From positions 1 through 57,043 of the forward strand of contig CAMCKZ010000010.1 of NCBI GenBank assembly GCA_945875545.1: DNA of 57,043 nt, in the 5' to 3' direction. The notes under the pieces are model-generated. The model searched no databases, had not been told where the DNA came from, and saw only the letters and a program-made list of their open reading frames with translations. Numbering within the stretch: the stretch's first letter is position 1; every line of letters begins with the position of its first letter. The position numbers and the translations under genes are program-made. Of the stretch, positions 18,272 to 27,822 are shown in pieces. The stretch comes from Polyangium aurulentum. Lineage in GTDB: Bacteria > Myxococcota_A > Polyangia > Polyangiales > Polyangiaceae.

Positions 18272-19621
18272 TCAATCTTCGACGTCGACGCGTTGGCCCA
18301 AGGCACGCAGCGTGGCCACAAACTTCGGAAAGCTCGTGGCGATGACTTCCGCGCCGTCAATCACCGACGGACCATCGGCGAGCAGCGCCAGCACCGCGGC
18401 GCTCATCGCAATGCGGTGATCGTGTTCGCAATCGACGCGGCACGCGGTCAACGGTCCCTCCCTTCCCTCAATCACGAGCCCGTCTTCACGCTCTTCGCAC
18501 GACACCCCGAAGGCACGCAGCACCTTGGCCATCGTGGCAAGGCGATCGCTCTCTTTGACGCGCAATTCCCGCGCATCGCAGATGGTCGTCGTGCCCTTGG
18601 CGCGCGCTGCAAGGGCGCACAGAATTGGCACTTCGTCGATCGCGCGAGCGACCATTTCGCCCCCGAACAGGCGCCCGACCAATGGCCCGTGGGAGACGGC
18701 GAGATTGGCAATGGGCTCCCCGGCGCGCTCGCCGAGCGGCTCAACGTGGGCGCCCGCACCCATGTCGCGGAGCATGTCGAGGATTCCGGTGCGCGTGGGA
18801 TTCGTTCCCACGAAGCGCACCGTGACCTGACTGCCCTCGACGATCGTTCCTGCCGCGAGCAAAAATGCAGCCGCTGAGATGTCTCCCGGGAGATCGAGAT
18901 CAAGGACGCCGAGCTTGCCGTCCCAGCCCGCGGGCTCGATTTCGACGATCGTTCCCATGGTGCGAATGGGTGCGCCCATCGCTTGGAGCATACGCTCGCT
19001 GTGATCACGCGACACATACGGTTCTCGTACGTGTGTTGTACCATGCGCATACAGCCCACTGAGCAAGATGGCGCTCTTGACTTGGGCGCTGGAGACCGGG
19101 CTTTCGAACTCGAGGCCTGTCAAGGACATTCCGTCGGGGAGCCCCTGAATGTGCAAAGGTGCTGTAATTTCCCCTGCTTTCTTCGGGTGCGGCGCCCCCT
19201 GAATGAGGGCACCGCGGCGACGCAATGGCTCGGCGATGCGGTTCATGGGGCGCTTCGTCAGCGAAGCGTCGCCCACGAGAACGCTGGAGAAGGGTTGCGC
19301 CGCGAGGACGCCGCAAATGAGGCGCATCGTGGTGCCCGAATTTCCGCAATCAAGAGACGCGGTCGGTGCCTCGAGGCCAAAAATTCCCTTGCCGTATACA
19401 CGCACTTCTGAGGGCGAGATGTCGTCGATGCGAATGCCCAAGGCCCGCAGTGCGGCGGCGGTCGAGAGGTTGTCTTCGCCCCGAGAAAAGTCGCGAATAT
19501 GCGACACGCCATTGCCGAGAGCGCCAAAGAGAAGGGCGCGATGGCCGATGCTTTTATCGCTCGGAACAGGAACAGAACCACGGAGAGGGCTTTGGGCGGG
19601 GTGAACAACAATGCGGGTCAT
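18272..19621 (-). CDS. aroA: 3-phosphoshikimate 1-carboxyvinyltransferase (EPSP synthase)
   Basis: Sixth step of the shikimate pathway, joining PEP to shikimate-3-phosphate; 449 aa. Motifs: VPSDKSIGHRALL (18-31, the S3P/PEP-binding Lys-Ser), GNSGTTMR (93-100), KRPMNRI, and the late RVKESDRL and DHRIAMS segments. The frame opens at 19675, but ATG 19621 follows a clear GAGGAG and gives the usual N-terminus. An AT-rich rare-codon patch lies at about 19010-19060. Downstream of a pheA-like gene and upstream of cmk. Confidence 0.96.
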   Translation of the reverse strand: MTRIVVHPAQSPLRGSVPVPSDKSIGHRALLFGALGNGVSHIRDFSRGEDNLSTAAALRALGIRIDDISPSEVRVYGKGIFGLEAPTASLDCGNSGTTMRLICGVLAAQPFSSVLVGDASLTKRPMNRIAEPLRRRGALIQGAPHPKKAGEITAPLHIQGLPDGMSLTGLEFESPVSSAQVKSAILLSGLYAHGTTHVREPYVSRDHSERMLQAMGAPIRTMGTIVEIEPAGWDGKLGVLDLDLPGDISAAAFLLAAGTIVEGSQVTVRFVGTNPTRTGILDMLRDMGAGAHVEPLGERAGEPIANLAVSHGPLVGRLFGGEMVARAIDEVPILCALAARAKGTTTICDARELRVKESDRLATMAKVLRAFGVSCEEREDGLVIEGREGPLTACRVDCEHDHRIAMSAAVLALLADGPSVIDGAEVIATSFPKFVATLRALGQRVDVED

Positions 19622-19661
19622 GAACGAACGCTCCTCGAAAAGTGCCTGGGCTTGCGGTGCT

Positions 19662-20591
19662 TCAGCGCGGAACAAGCGCGGCGGCGGTACCGGCGACGGC
19701 CTCGAGTTTGCCCACCTCGATGGTCTCTGAAATCGTGACCGTGGAACCCGCCACGCTCACGGCCGCAGCAGGCATCGCGCCCCGCGTCCACGTGGGAATT
19801 AGCTTGGCAAACGGCACGGCAAATGCGTGCGCGCGCTTGGCTGTTTCGTCGTCGGCGAAGACCGCGACGAGGGTTGCGACGAGGTCGTTTGCACGGGCGT
19901 CGACGGTGCCCGAGGCCTCGCGTAGGCCGAGGGCCATGGGCTGCTGGCGGAGCATCGCCGGGAGTTCTTCCGGAGTGCGCGGCCCAGCGGCGCGAAAGAC
20001 CGCGACGCCCTCCGCACCCATCGTGAGAGGAAAGGCCGTAAGCTGCCCGGCGGTCGTGAAGCGCCTCAAAAATCGCTCCATGCCGAAGCGCGACCCGACG
20101 ACGAGAAGCTCATCAGAGAGAACGTAAAGATCGCCCTGCCCCACCCGATAAAACACCTCGCCGTTGACCGACGGTGCAGTCCTTACCGTGCCATTTGCCT
20201 TGGCAGCCTCTTCGGAAAGCGCTTGGCGCAAGGCCACATCCCTAAAATGCCCTTGGAGCAGCCCAACCGCGTCTGGCTTATCGTATGAGTATGCCGCAAA
20301 ATATACGTCGTCTACGTCTCGTGATACGTCGACCGGAAGACGAAACTGCTTCGACAAAATGCGCTCGCCAACTTCGTCGAGCCGCTCGGGAGAGAGCGAG
20401 GCCCGAAGGGCTTGCAAACGCAAACGGCCTAGCGCGCGCGCATCTTCTGCCAGGAGAAACAGAGCCCGCTCGCTTGGGCTTTTTGGCGCCTGGACAGGCG
20501 GCGGAACCTCGGCCCCCTTGCAGCCAGCGATGGTCACTGCGCTCACCGTGCACGCCAAAAAAGCTCCGGCGAAGGCCCAACGAATCTTCAT
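19662..20591 (-). CDS. Predicted lipoprotein of unknown function
   Basis: 309 aa. The N-terminus MKIRWAFAGAFLACTVSAV is a signal peptide ending in the lipobox IAGC, so the mature protein should be lipid-anchored at about Cys24. No family is recognised for the mostly alpha/beta soluble part. It lies 40 bp upstream of aroA and downstream of the pheA-like gene on the same strand, though envelope location argues against a direct role in aromatic synthesis. An AT-rich rare-codon patch (GTA, TAT, TCA) lies at about 20275-20335. The frame continues upstream, but ATG 20591 starts the signal peptide. Confidence 0.75.
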   Translation of the reverse strand: MKIRWAFAGAFLACTVSAVTIAGCKGAEVPPPVQAPKSPSERALFLLAEDARALGRLRLQALRASLSPERLDEVGERILSKQFRLPVDVSRDVDDVYFAAYSYDKPDAVGLLQGHFRDVALRQALSEEAAKANGTVRTAPSVNGEVFYRVGQGDLYVLSDELLVVGSRFGMERFLRRFTTAGQLTAFPLTMGAEGVAVFRAAGPRTPEELPAMLRQQPMALGLREASGTVDARANDLVATLVAVFADDETAKRAHAFAVPFAKLIPTWTRGAMPAAAVSVAGSTVTISETIEVGKLEAVAGTAAALVPR

Positions 20592-20716
20592 GGGGCCGAG
20601 GCTACCAGCGCGCGCGGCATCGCGAAATGACTTTAGACGCAGCGCGTTGACATCGTGCAATCCCGGGATATTTGCGGGCATTTGTGCTTCACCGCCGCAA
20701 CCCGCAGCCCGGGCCG

Positions 20717-21775
20717 CTACGGCGCGGTGGGCGCGTATCCGCCGACGACCTTGAGCACGCGGACGAGTTTTCGCAAGCGCTCGAAGGCCAGCACGATCGG
20801 CCGGTCTGTGAGGTGCCCATCGACGACAATGAAGACGTGGGCGTCGCTCGACTCTTGGCCGAGCGACATCGACTGAATGGCCGCGACGTTGAGGCGCTGT
20901 TCGGCGAGTTCGCGAAGCACCTCGGCGAGGGCACCGGGGCCGTCGTGGGGAGACAGCACCACGGCGACCCGATCGTGACCGGTGCGCGACGGGGGCCGCC
21001 CGCCGACAAGGGCAAGAACCACGTGGCGAGCGGCATCGTCGGCCAGAAAAGATTCGCGCGTCGTGAGGCCAAATGCGTGGCCCGTGGCCGCGGGCGCAAT
21101 CGCCCAGGTTCCTGGGTCGCGAGCCGCCAGCGAACAGGCCTCGCTGGTACTCCCCACTTCAACCACACGGGCCTCGGAGGCTGCCAGCCACGTGGTGACG
21201 CACGGGCGACACCCGCGCCCTACAAAGACCGTGTGGGGGCGTTCCGTCGACCCCGCGAGGCCCATCGCATCGCGGCCCGCGGGGGCGACGAGGCAGTCGG
21301 TCATGCGCGACTCGGTGGCTGCCAGCGCACGCAAAGTGGCCCGATGAAAACCATCGCCGGCGACCACATACGGGACGAGCGCGTAGTCGGCTTGGCCCCG
21401 CTGCGTGGCCGAAATGGAACTCTCCAAAGTTGGGCATTCCACGAGCGTTGCGCGGGTGCCCCATCGGCTCACCGCGGCGGCCGCGGCGTCGTTTTCCCAC
21501 GCGCTCGGAAAGGCAATTCGCAGGGGATCTCCTGCCTCGGCGCACGCCCGGCGCACGTCGCTCAAAATGGCGTCGAGGGTGGCGGCCCGCACGTATTTTG
21601 GGAGCGGCCGGTCTTCGTCGTGAACCGCCGCAGTGGGATCGCGCGGAGGCAGACTTGACCCGGGCGGCGGCGGTTTCAAAATCAGCGCCGCACGGTCGTC
21701 GACAAGCTTCGCGATTTGACGATCGATGCGCGTGAGGGCCGCTCGAAGTTCCTCGCTATCGCTCTCGTGGCTCAT
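20717..21775 (-). CDS. pheA: PheA-like protein: chorismate-mutase-like region, divergent prephenate dehydratase domain, ACT domain
   Basis: 352 aa with the layout of a P-protein. A short N-terminal segment (ELRAALTRIDRQIAKLVDDRAAL) resembles the first chorismate-mutase helix. A periplasmic-binding-like dehydratase region starts IAFPSAWENDAAAAAV. A C-terminal ACT domain (about 255-330, with GPGALAEVLRELAEQRLNVA) binds an amino acid regulator. The dehydratase signature is weak: the usual GPxGTFS start is missing and the TRF motif reads LTTRESF. Phenylalanine branch function is likely from layout and from aroA nearby, but activity is uncertain. Confidence 0.75.
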   Translation of the reverse strand: MSHESDSEELRAALTRIDRQIAKLVDDRAALILKPPPPGSSLPPRDPTAAVHDEDRPLPKYVRAATLDAILSDVRRACAEAGDPLRIAFPSAWENDAAAAAVSRWGTRATLVECPTLESSISATQRGQADYALVPYVVAGDGFHRATLRALAATESRMTDCLVAPAGRDAMGLAGSTERPHTVFVGRGCRPCVTTWLAASEARVVEVGSTSEACSLAARDPGTWAIAPAATGHAFGLTTRESFLADDAARHVVLALVGGRPPSRTGHDRVAVVLSPHDGPGALAEVLRELAEQRLNVAAIQSMSLGQESSDAHVFIVVDGHLTDRPIVLAFERLRKLVRVLKVVGGYAPTAP

Positions 21776-21797
21776 GCCTTTATGTTACCGTCCCAGC

Positions 21798-22238
21798 GTG
21801 ACCACGGCCACCACACCGCTCATTTGCGCCGATAATTTCGTCGTCCGCCGCGACCTTTCGCGCAAGTTATCGTGGCTTGTTCGCCTGCGCGAAGACGCAG
21901 AATCCGGCGTGAAACCGTTGCGCAGCGAACTTCAGCAGCTCGCCCAAGAATTCCCTGGCGCGTTGCGCGAAGTCGATGAGACCCCGCTCGACGACTTGCG
22001 CGCGCGCCTCGCCGCGCTCGAAGAGGGAACGGGTGCCGACGATCTGCCCCCATGGGCCCAGGCCTCGTGGCTCTATCATCATGCGCTGCGCACGCTTTTG
22101 ACCGCCGCTCAAGACGGAAAAAGACCCCTCGGTGGTCTCGTGGAATTCGCCATTCGCCACGTGGCTTCGTCGCTGAACAAAAGCGAAGCCGAGGTTACGC
22201 TCCTCGTCCTGCCGTCGGCGCGGCGCCGCAAGCGGTAA
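21798..22238 (+). CDS. Hypothetical protein
   Basis: 146 aa from GTG 21798. It is mostly helical and charged (RRDLSRKLSWLVRLREDAESG) with a basic C-terminus SARRRKR. No signal peptide, membrane segment or known motif is seen. It is divergent from the pheA-like gene, with starts only 22 bp apart, so the two share a promoter region. The frame opens at 21726 inside pheA, but that extension would overlap the divergent gene. No function can be proposed. Confidence 0.65.
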   Translation: MTTATTPLICADNFVVRRDLSRKLSWLVRLREDAESGVKPLRSELQQLAQEFPGALREVDETPLDDLRARLAALEEGTGADDLPPWAQASWLYHHALRTLLTAAQDGKRPLGGLVEFAIRHVASSLNKSEAEVTLLVLPSARRRKR

Positions 22239-22359
22239 CCCCCGCACGGTCAACGAAGGCCGAGGCACCAGGGTCGATGCATAAAAAGAGCCGCGTGTCA
22301 AGGCTCTCCAGCGCGTGAGCCATTTTCACCAGTGATGACGCGGAGTTGCGTCGGCCGTT

Positions 22360-22743
22360 TTAGCCCGAAGAACTGCCGGAGCTGCCGCCCGAGGAGCCAC
22401 CGGAGCCACCGGAGCCACCGGAAGGAGCGGGCGAACTCGGCGAACTGGGCGAACTGGAGGCCGTGGAGGTGCCCGCGCCAGGCGAAGCCCCCGTCGAAGG
22501 AGTCGAAGCAGTCGAAGGAGTGGAACCCCCGCCGGCCTCGGCCTTGGGCGATGCGCTCTTGGGCGATGAGTAAAGGTCCGCGTACCAGCCGCCGCCCTTC
22601 AAGATGAACGAGCCACCGGAAAGCAGCCGTTGCGCGGTTTTCTCGTTGCACTTGGGGCAAGTGTCGAGGGCATTTTCGGTGATGCGCTGAACGGTTTCCC
22701 ACGCGTGGGCACAGGATTTACAGGCGTATTCGTAGGTCGGCAT
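22360..22743 (-). CDS. FmdB/CxxC_CxxC_SSSS family zinc-ribbon protein
   Basis: 127 aa. The N-terminal 45 residues are a classical FmdB-type zinc ribbon: MPTYEYACKSCAHAWE ... CPKCNEKTAQRLLSGGSF, with two CxxC pairs (C8/C11 and C29/C32). A Gly/Trp patch (KGGGWYADLY) follows, then about 70 residues of low-complexity Ser/Thr/Pro/Gly ending in repeated GGSGGS, partly from a 9-bp tandem repeat (22394-22420). Role unknown in the family; possibly regulatory. Divergent from smc. Confidence 0.88.
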   Translation of the reverse strand: MPTYEYACKSCAHAWETVQRITENALDTCPKCNEKTAQRLLSGGSFILKGGGWYADLYSSPKSASPKAEAGGGSTPSTASTPSTGASPGAGTSTASSSPSSPSSPAPSGGSGGSGGSSGGSSGSSSG

Positions 22744-22953
22744 GGCGTCATTCAGCACGGGCCCAAAAAACCATTGGGCGTCAGGCGCGCAGTTAGGGGC
22801 CGCGCGCAAGCCGTGTCAAGGGCAGCGATCCGCGTGGGCCATCCTCGTGAGGCGCGAAACGCGACGGGTCCGTCCATCTTATTGCCAACGCGGAGCGAAG
22901 GGCTTGCGGGCCATGGGCAGTCGGCCTAATCGAACGGGAGTCGGATCAAAAAA

Positions 22954-23001
22954 GGCCCTCACCCATTTTTGGGGTGGGCCCCAAGTTTTGGGTGGGCCCC
23001 A
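22954..23001. promoter_or_regulatory. Direct repeats and hairpin upstream of smc
   Basis: GGGTGGGCCCCA occurs twice (22972-22983 and 22990-23001), 18 bp start to start. The first copy also pairs with GGCCC..ACCC at 22954-22964, giving an imperfect hairpin with a T-rich loop. It lies 74 bp before the smc start in the 331-bp gap between fmdB and smc, the likely control region of smc. The rest of the gap shows no gene. Confidence 0.4.
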
Positions 23002-23074
23002 GGCTGCCGGCATTGGTCATTGCCACCTCAACTGGCAAAAGAACAGCGAGCGGGTCTCGCTTTTCGAGGCTCAC

Positions 23075-26000
23075 GTGAAGATAAAAAGACTCGAAATCGG
23101 GGGTTTTAAGTCCTTCGTCGAACGAACCGTCATCCAGTTCGACCACGACGTAACGGGCATTGTGGGCCCGAACGGTTGCGGCAAATCCAACATCGTCGAC
23201 GCCATTCGGTGGTGCATGGGCGAGCAGTCTGCGCGGCATCTGCGCGGCCGCGCCATGAGCGACGTCATCTTCAGTGGCTCCGACACCCGACCAGGCCACG
23301 ATTTCGCCGAAGTCACCATCGTCTTCGATACCGCCGACGGCGACGTTCCCCCGGCGTATTCCTCGTTTCCCGAGATCGCCGTCACGCGTCGCCTGCACCG
23401 AAACGGCGACAGCGAATACCTTATCAATAAGACACAAGTACGCCTTCAAGACGTGACCGATCTCTTCCTCGGCACCGGGGCTGGCACCAAGGCTTACTCG
23501 ATCATCGAGCAGGGAAAAGTCGGCCTCATCGTCAGCGCCAAACCCGAAGAGCGGCGGCTGCTTATCGAAGAGGCGGCGGGCATCACCAAGTTTCGGTCCA
23601 AGCGAAAACAGGCCGAAAAAAAGATCGAACTGACGCTGCAGAACCTCGCGCGCGTTGGCGACATCGTGGCCGAAGTGGAACGCAATCTCTCGAACCTCAA
23701 ACGCCAAGCGGCAAAAGCCGAGCGCTACCTCGCGTACCGCAAAGAGCTCGAAGACCTGCATTTGCACGAGGCGGCTCACCGTTGGCTCGAACTCGCCATT
23801 GGCCTTCGCGCCACCAACGTGGGCCTCGCGAGCTCGCGCCTCGCCTACGATGGAGCGCGCGCGGAACTCGCTGCGGGTGAGGCTCGCGGCGAAGCTTTGC
23901 GCCTCGATGCCGCGCTCGCCGAAACGACTCTCGAGAGCGCGCAGAGCGCCCACTGGTCGGCGGAAAACAAGCTTCGCGCCGAAGAATCGGCGATGATGCG
24001 CGCGCGCGATCGGCTGCTCGCCCTCGAAGAACGGGCGCGCACCGCGGGCCTTGAGCACCGCGAAGTTGCCGCGCGTATTCAGCGCGTGGAGGCCGAAGAC
24101 GCGGGGCTTCGCGAACAAGTCGAGATGCTCGACGACGAAGAGGCCGTCGAATTTGATCGTCTCGAGCTCGAAGAAGATGCCCTCGCAACCCTGCGCGAAG
24201 GCCTTGCGAAAAACGAAGCTGCCGCCAAGATTGTGCGCGACGCCCGCTCGGCCACCGAGGCGGCTCACGCCGGCGCACGCGCGAAACTCGAGGCCGTGGA
24301 GCGACGCCGACAAGACCTCCTCGTGCGCTACGAAAAGTCGCGCCTCGAGCGCGAAAGTCTTGCGTATGCGCTGCGAGAAGCAGGGGATTCCCTCGTCGAT
24401 GCGCGCGCAAAACTTGAAGAAGCGCGCGTTCGCAAAGACGCCGCCGCCCTCGGCCTCGGGCAGATTCAAGGGCAAATCGCGGATGCAAAAACGGCCGTCA
24501 GCGACGCCGAACGCGACGCCGACGAGACCAAGCACGAGCTCGCAAAGAAGCGTTCGCGCCTCCAGGCCCTTGTCGAGATCCACGCGCGATTTGAGGGCGT
24601 GGGTACGGGCGCGCGGGCCCTGCTTCAAACCAAGTCAACGGCCCTGCGCGGACTTCTCGCCGACCGCGTGTCGGTGCCCTCCGATTGCACCGCGGCCCTT
24701 GCGGCGCTCTTGGCCGCGCGGGTTGAAACCGTGGTCGTCGCGAGTGAGGCCGATGGCCTCGCGCTGCTTCACGAACTCGCGGGAAAAAAGAGTGGGCGCG
24801 CCACCATCGTGGCCGAGTCGCTTGCTTCATCCAGCGTTCCCGGGCCCGTTCCCGAGGGCGCCAGACTGTTTTGCGAACTGGTTACCCACGAGGAAAAAGA
24901 TGGGCCGCTCGTTCGCGCTTTTCTCGGCGACTCGCTCTTGGTCGAGACCGACGCGGCGGCGACGCACTTGCGCGCAAACGGGGAAAAACGCACGATAGTC
25001 ACGCGCGGCGGTTTTGTTTTCGACGCCGATCAAACCATTCGCGGTGGGCGCGGCGAAGACGTTGCCGCGGGCCTTCTTGAGGGAAAGCGCGAGCGCAAAG
25101 AGCTCGAAATTGTCGTCCCCGAACTCGAAGCGCGGGCCCTTGATGCGGAGCGCAGAAGGCAAACCGCGAAGACCGATCTGGCGGCGGCGACCTCGGCCCT
25201 CGACGCCATCCGAGGGAGCGTTCACGAAGCCGAAATCGATCTTCTCACGGCTTCAAAAGATGCGAAGCAGGCCGACAGTCTTGGGCACCATGCGCGAGCT
25301 CGCCTTGAAACTCTCGCGTCGGACGAAGACGATCTTCGCGAGCGTCTCGCCGACGTGGAAGACGAGCGAGTCACGCTACGCGAATCCGTAAGCCGCGACG
25401 ATGACCTGCGAATATCCAGGGACAGCGCCGTGCGTGAGGCCGAGCAACGGGTCGACGAGGCCCGAGAACTGGTGGCCGCAAGGCAGTCGGCCCTCGTCGA
25501 TCGCAAGATGCGTTTGGCCACCATCGGGCATCGAAAGAGGAGCGCCGCCGAGGCCCTTGCGGGGCTCAATCGCCAACGCCAAGAGCTCACGGAAAACAGC
25601 AACCGTCTCGCCGCTGAAGAGGCGGATTCGGCCCGCACCCGCGAGGAGCTTGTGCTCGTGCGCGACGGCGGCGAAGACCGCTCCCGTGAACTCTTGGACG
25701 CAATGCGTTTGAGAGAGGGAGAACTCGCGGGCGCACGCGACGTTTACGAGCAAAAAAAATCCGAGCTTGGCTCTCTCGACGGCCATTTGAAGGGCCTTCG
25801 CCACCAAGAGAGCGAGGTCCGCGACAGCGTAAATCGCCTGGAAATGCAGCTCCGCGAGCTCACCCTTGCGCGCGAGCACCTCATCGAATCGGTGCGCGGT
25901 CGCTTTCGCGGCTTGGAGCTGAACGGGGTCGTCGGCGAGTACCACATGCGGCCACCGCCAACCGCCGAGTCGCGGGCGCGGGTTCAAGAACTCACACTGC

Positions 26001-26653
26001 TTCTCGAACGAATGGGGAGCGTGAATCTCGATGCCGTGCGCGAAGCGAAAGAGGCCGACGAGCGTCTGAGTTTCTACTCAAAACAGAAGGCCGATTTGGA
26101 CGACGCGCTCTCGGATTTGCAGCGCGCCATCGCCCAGATGAATCGCGAGTCGCGGCGCCTTTTCAAAGAAACATTTGAAGCGGTGAACCTGAAGTTCCAG
26201 GCTCTCTTTCCCAAACTCTTTCGCGGTGGCGAGGCGTCGCTTCGCCTCACAAACCCTGAAGATATGCTGGAAACAGGCATTGAGATCCTCGCCCAGCCTC
26301 CGGGCAAAAAGCTCTCGAGCATCGAGTTGATGAGCGGCGGCGAGAAGGCCCTCACGGCGGTGTCGCTCATCTTCGCCATGTTCCAAGTGAAGCCTTCGCC
26401 CTTCTGCATTCTCGACGAAGTCGATGCCCCTCTCGATGAAGCGAACGTGGCCCGCTACAACGAGGCCGTGCGAACGATGACCGATCGCAGCCAGTTTATT
26501 TTGATCACGCACATCAAAAAGACGATGCAAATGGTCGACGTTCTTTACGGAGTCACCATGCCTGAACCGGGCGTTTCAAAAATCGTGAGCGTCCAAGTGA
26601 ACGACTCCGCGCAGAGGCGGATGAACGCCGCCCTTTCGGCGCGGGTAGCGTGA
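23075..26653 (+). CDS. smc: Chromosome segregation protein SMC
   Basis: 1192-aa SMC ATPase for chromosome compaction and segregation. N-terminal head MKIKRLEIGGFKSF with Walker A GPNGCGKS (31-38); long coiled coils; hinge about 506-650; C-terminal head with the signature SGGEK (1087-1091) and Walker B ILDEVDAP (Asp1114). The frame opens at 22742, but the first 111 residues match nothing; GTG 23075, preceded by GAGG, gives the canonical N-terminus. No scpA or scpB is in the window. It is unusually free of the TGYA-N3-TRCA motif. Confidence 0.96.
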   Translation: MKIKRLEIGGFKSFVERTVIQFDHDVTGIVGPNGCGKSNIVDAIRWCMGEQSARHLRGRAMSDVIFSGSDTRPGHDFAEVTIVFDTADGDVPPAYSSFPEIAVTRRLHRNGDSEYLINKTQVRLQDVTDLFLGTGAGTKAYSIIEQGKVGLIVSAKPEERRLLIEEAAGITKFRSKRKQAEKKIELTLQNLARVGDIVAEVERNLSNLKRQAAKAERYLAYRKELEDLHLHEAAHRWLELAIGLRATNVGLASSRLAYDGARAELAAGEARGEALRLDAALAETTLESAQSAHWSAENKLRAEESAMMRARDRLLALEERARTAGLEHREVAARIQRVEAEDAGLREQVEMLDDEEAVEFDRLELEEDALATLREGLAKNEAAAKIVRDARSATEAAHAGARAKLEAVERRRQDLLVRYEKSRLERESLAYALREAGDSLVDARAKLEEARVRKDAAALGLGQIQGQIADAKTAVSDAERDADETKHELAKKRSRLQALVEIHARFEGVGTGARALLQTKSTALRGLLADRVSVPSDCTAALAALLAARVETVVVASEADGLALLHELAGKKSGRATIVAESLASSSVPGPVPEGARLFCELVTHEEKDGPLVRAFLGDSLLVETDAAATHLRANGEKRTIVTRGGFVFDADQTIRGGRGEDVAAGLLEGKRERKELEIVVPELEARALDAERRRQTAKTDLAAATSALDAIRGSVHEAEIDLLTASKDAKQADSLGHHARARLETLASDEDDLRERLADVEDERVTLRESVSRDDDLRISRDSAVREAEQRVDEARELVAARQSALVDRKMRLATIGHRKRSAAEALAGLNRQRQELTENSNRLAAEEADSARTREELVLVRDGGEDRSRELLDAMRLREGELAGARDVYEQKKSELGSLDGHLKGLRHQESEVRDSVNRLEMQLRELTLAREHLIESVRGRFRGLELNGVVGEYHMRPPPTAESRARVQELTLLLERMGSVNLDAVREAKEADERLSFYSKQKADLDDALSDLQRAIAQMNRESRRLFKETFEAVNLKFQALFPKLFRGGEASLRLTNPEDMLETGIEILAQPPGKKLSSIELMSGGEKALTAVSLIFAMFQVKPSPFCILDEVDAPLDEANVARYNEAVRTMTDRSQFILITHIKKTMQMVDVLYGVTMPEPGVSKIVSVQVNDSAQRRMNAALSARVA

Positions 26654-26678
26654 GTCGCGTGAGTCGGGGGAACACCGC

Positions 26679-27752
26679 ATGAAAAACGAACTCGACGAAC
26701 TCTCCGCAGAACTCGAACAAAAGTGCGTCCGCGCCATCGCCCAAGAATGGTACGGAATCAACCTACTGTTCTTTAAGGGAAGGCTCAAACGCCCTGTATT
26801 TACCCTGGTAAATGAAGCGTCCAAGCTTGGCCACTGGGAGAGCGCAACGCGCACCTTGGCCGTCAGCCGCGCCTGCGTTCTTGGTCATTCATGGCCCGTC
26901 GTCATGGACGTGCTGAAGCACGAGATGGCGCACCAATACATCGACGAGGTGGAGTGTATTTTCGGTGAGACCGCGCACGGCCCTCGGTTTCGTGAGCTGT
27001 GTGGCACGCTCGGCATCGACGCAAGCGCGTCGGGCGTTCGCCCCCACTCCGGCACCGGCGACGAACGCGTGATCGAAAAAGTGGCGCGCCTTTTGGCCCT
27101 CGCGACCAGCAGTTCGCCTCACGAGGCCGAGGCCGCGATGGCCGCCGCACGGCGCCTGATGTTGAAGCACAACGTGGAAGCGCCCGCCGCCGAGCGCAAC
27201 TACGGCGCGCGCGTGCTCGGCACTCCCAAGGGGCGCACCGGCGAACACGACAGGCGCGTGGGCACCCTGCTGGGCGAGCAGTTCTTCGTCGAAGTCCTGT
27301 GGATTTCGGTGTATGTTGCAGCTACCGGAAAACGGATGCAAGTACTGGAAATAGCCGGCACAGAGGCCAATCTTGCGATGGCCGAATACGCCTTTGCGTT
27401 CATTCACCGCGCCGCCGAGGAGGCCTGGCGCGAACACAAAAAGGAGCGCGCGCTGCGAGGCAACGCGGACCGTCGCGCATTCTTGGCGGGCGTCGTGGCG
27501 GGGTTCCATCGGCGCCTCGAGGCCGAGGCCGTGAAGACCACCGGCGAGGGCCTCGTGTGGGTTGGCGACCCGAACCTGCACCGCTTTTTTCGAGACCGTT
27601 ACCCGCGCATCAAGACCGTGCACCGGGGCTCCAAATCGCGAACCGAGGCGTTCGGCGATGGTCATTCCAAGGGGCAAGAACTCGTCTTGCGCCGGCCCAT
27701 CTCGGGCGGAACACGCAGCCAGGGCCTCGCGCTGCCTGCGGCGCGCCGCTAA
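26679..27752 (+). CDS. SprT-like metalloprotease domain fused to DUF2786
   Basis: 357 aa. Residues about 15-110 form an SprT-like zinc protease domain with HEMAH (81-85) and a third ligand in HGPRF (His100). Residues about 130-170 (VIEKVARLLALATSSSPHEAEAAMAAARR) match the DUF2786 pattern, followed by an unassigned C-terminal part. SprT/Spartan-type proteases act on DNA-bound proteins in several organisms, and DUF2786 has no settled role. It lies 25 bp after smc on the same strand, so the two are probably co-transcribed. Rare-codon patches lie at 26790-26815 and 27305-27360. Confidence 0.8.
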   Translation: MKNELDELSAELEQKCVRAIAQEWYGINLLFFKGRLKRPVFTLVNEASKLGHWESATRTLAVSRACVLGHSWPVVMDVLKHEMAHQYIDEVECIFGETAHGPRFRELCGTLGIDASASGVRPHSGTGDERVIEKVARLLALATSSSPHEAEAAMAAARRLMLKHNVEAPAAERNYGARVLGTPKGRTGEHDRRVGTLLGEQFFVEVLWISVYVAATGKRMQVLEIAGTEANLAMAEYAFAFIHRAAEEAWREHKKERALRGNADRRAFLAGVVAGFHRRLEAEAVKTTGEGLVWVGDPNLHRFFRDRYPRIKTVHRGSKSRTEAFGDGHSKGQELVLRRPISGGTRSQGLALPAARR

Positions 27753-27822
27753 GCCGGAAAAACCATTTGGCAAATCGTGCGCATGATGCGAACATCCAGT
27801 AATTCACAGGGGATTTCGGAGA

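Noticed and set aside
22742-23074. N-terminal extension of the smc frame by 111 codons
   Set aside because: The extension overlaps the divergent fmdB control region and has no SMC similarity; GTG 23075 gives the exact family N-terminus.
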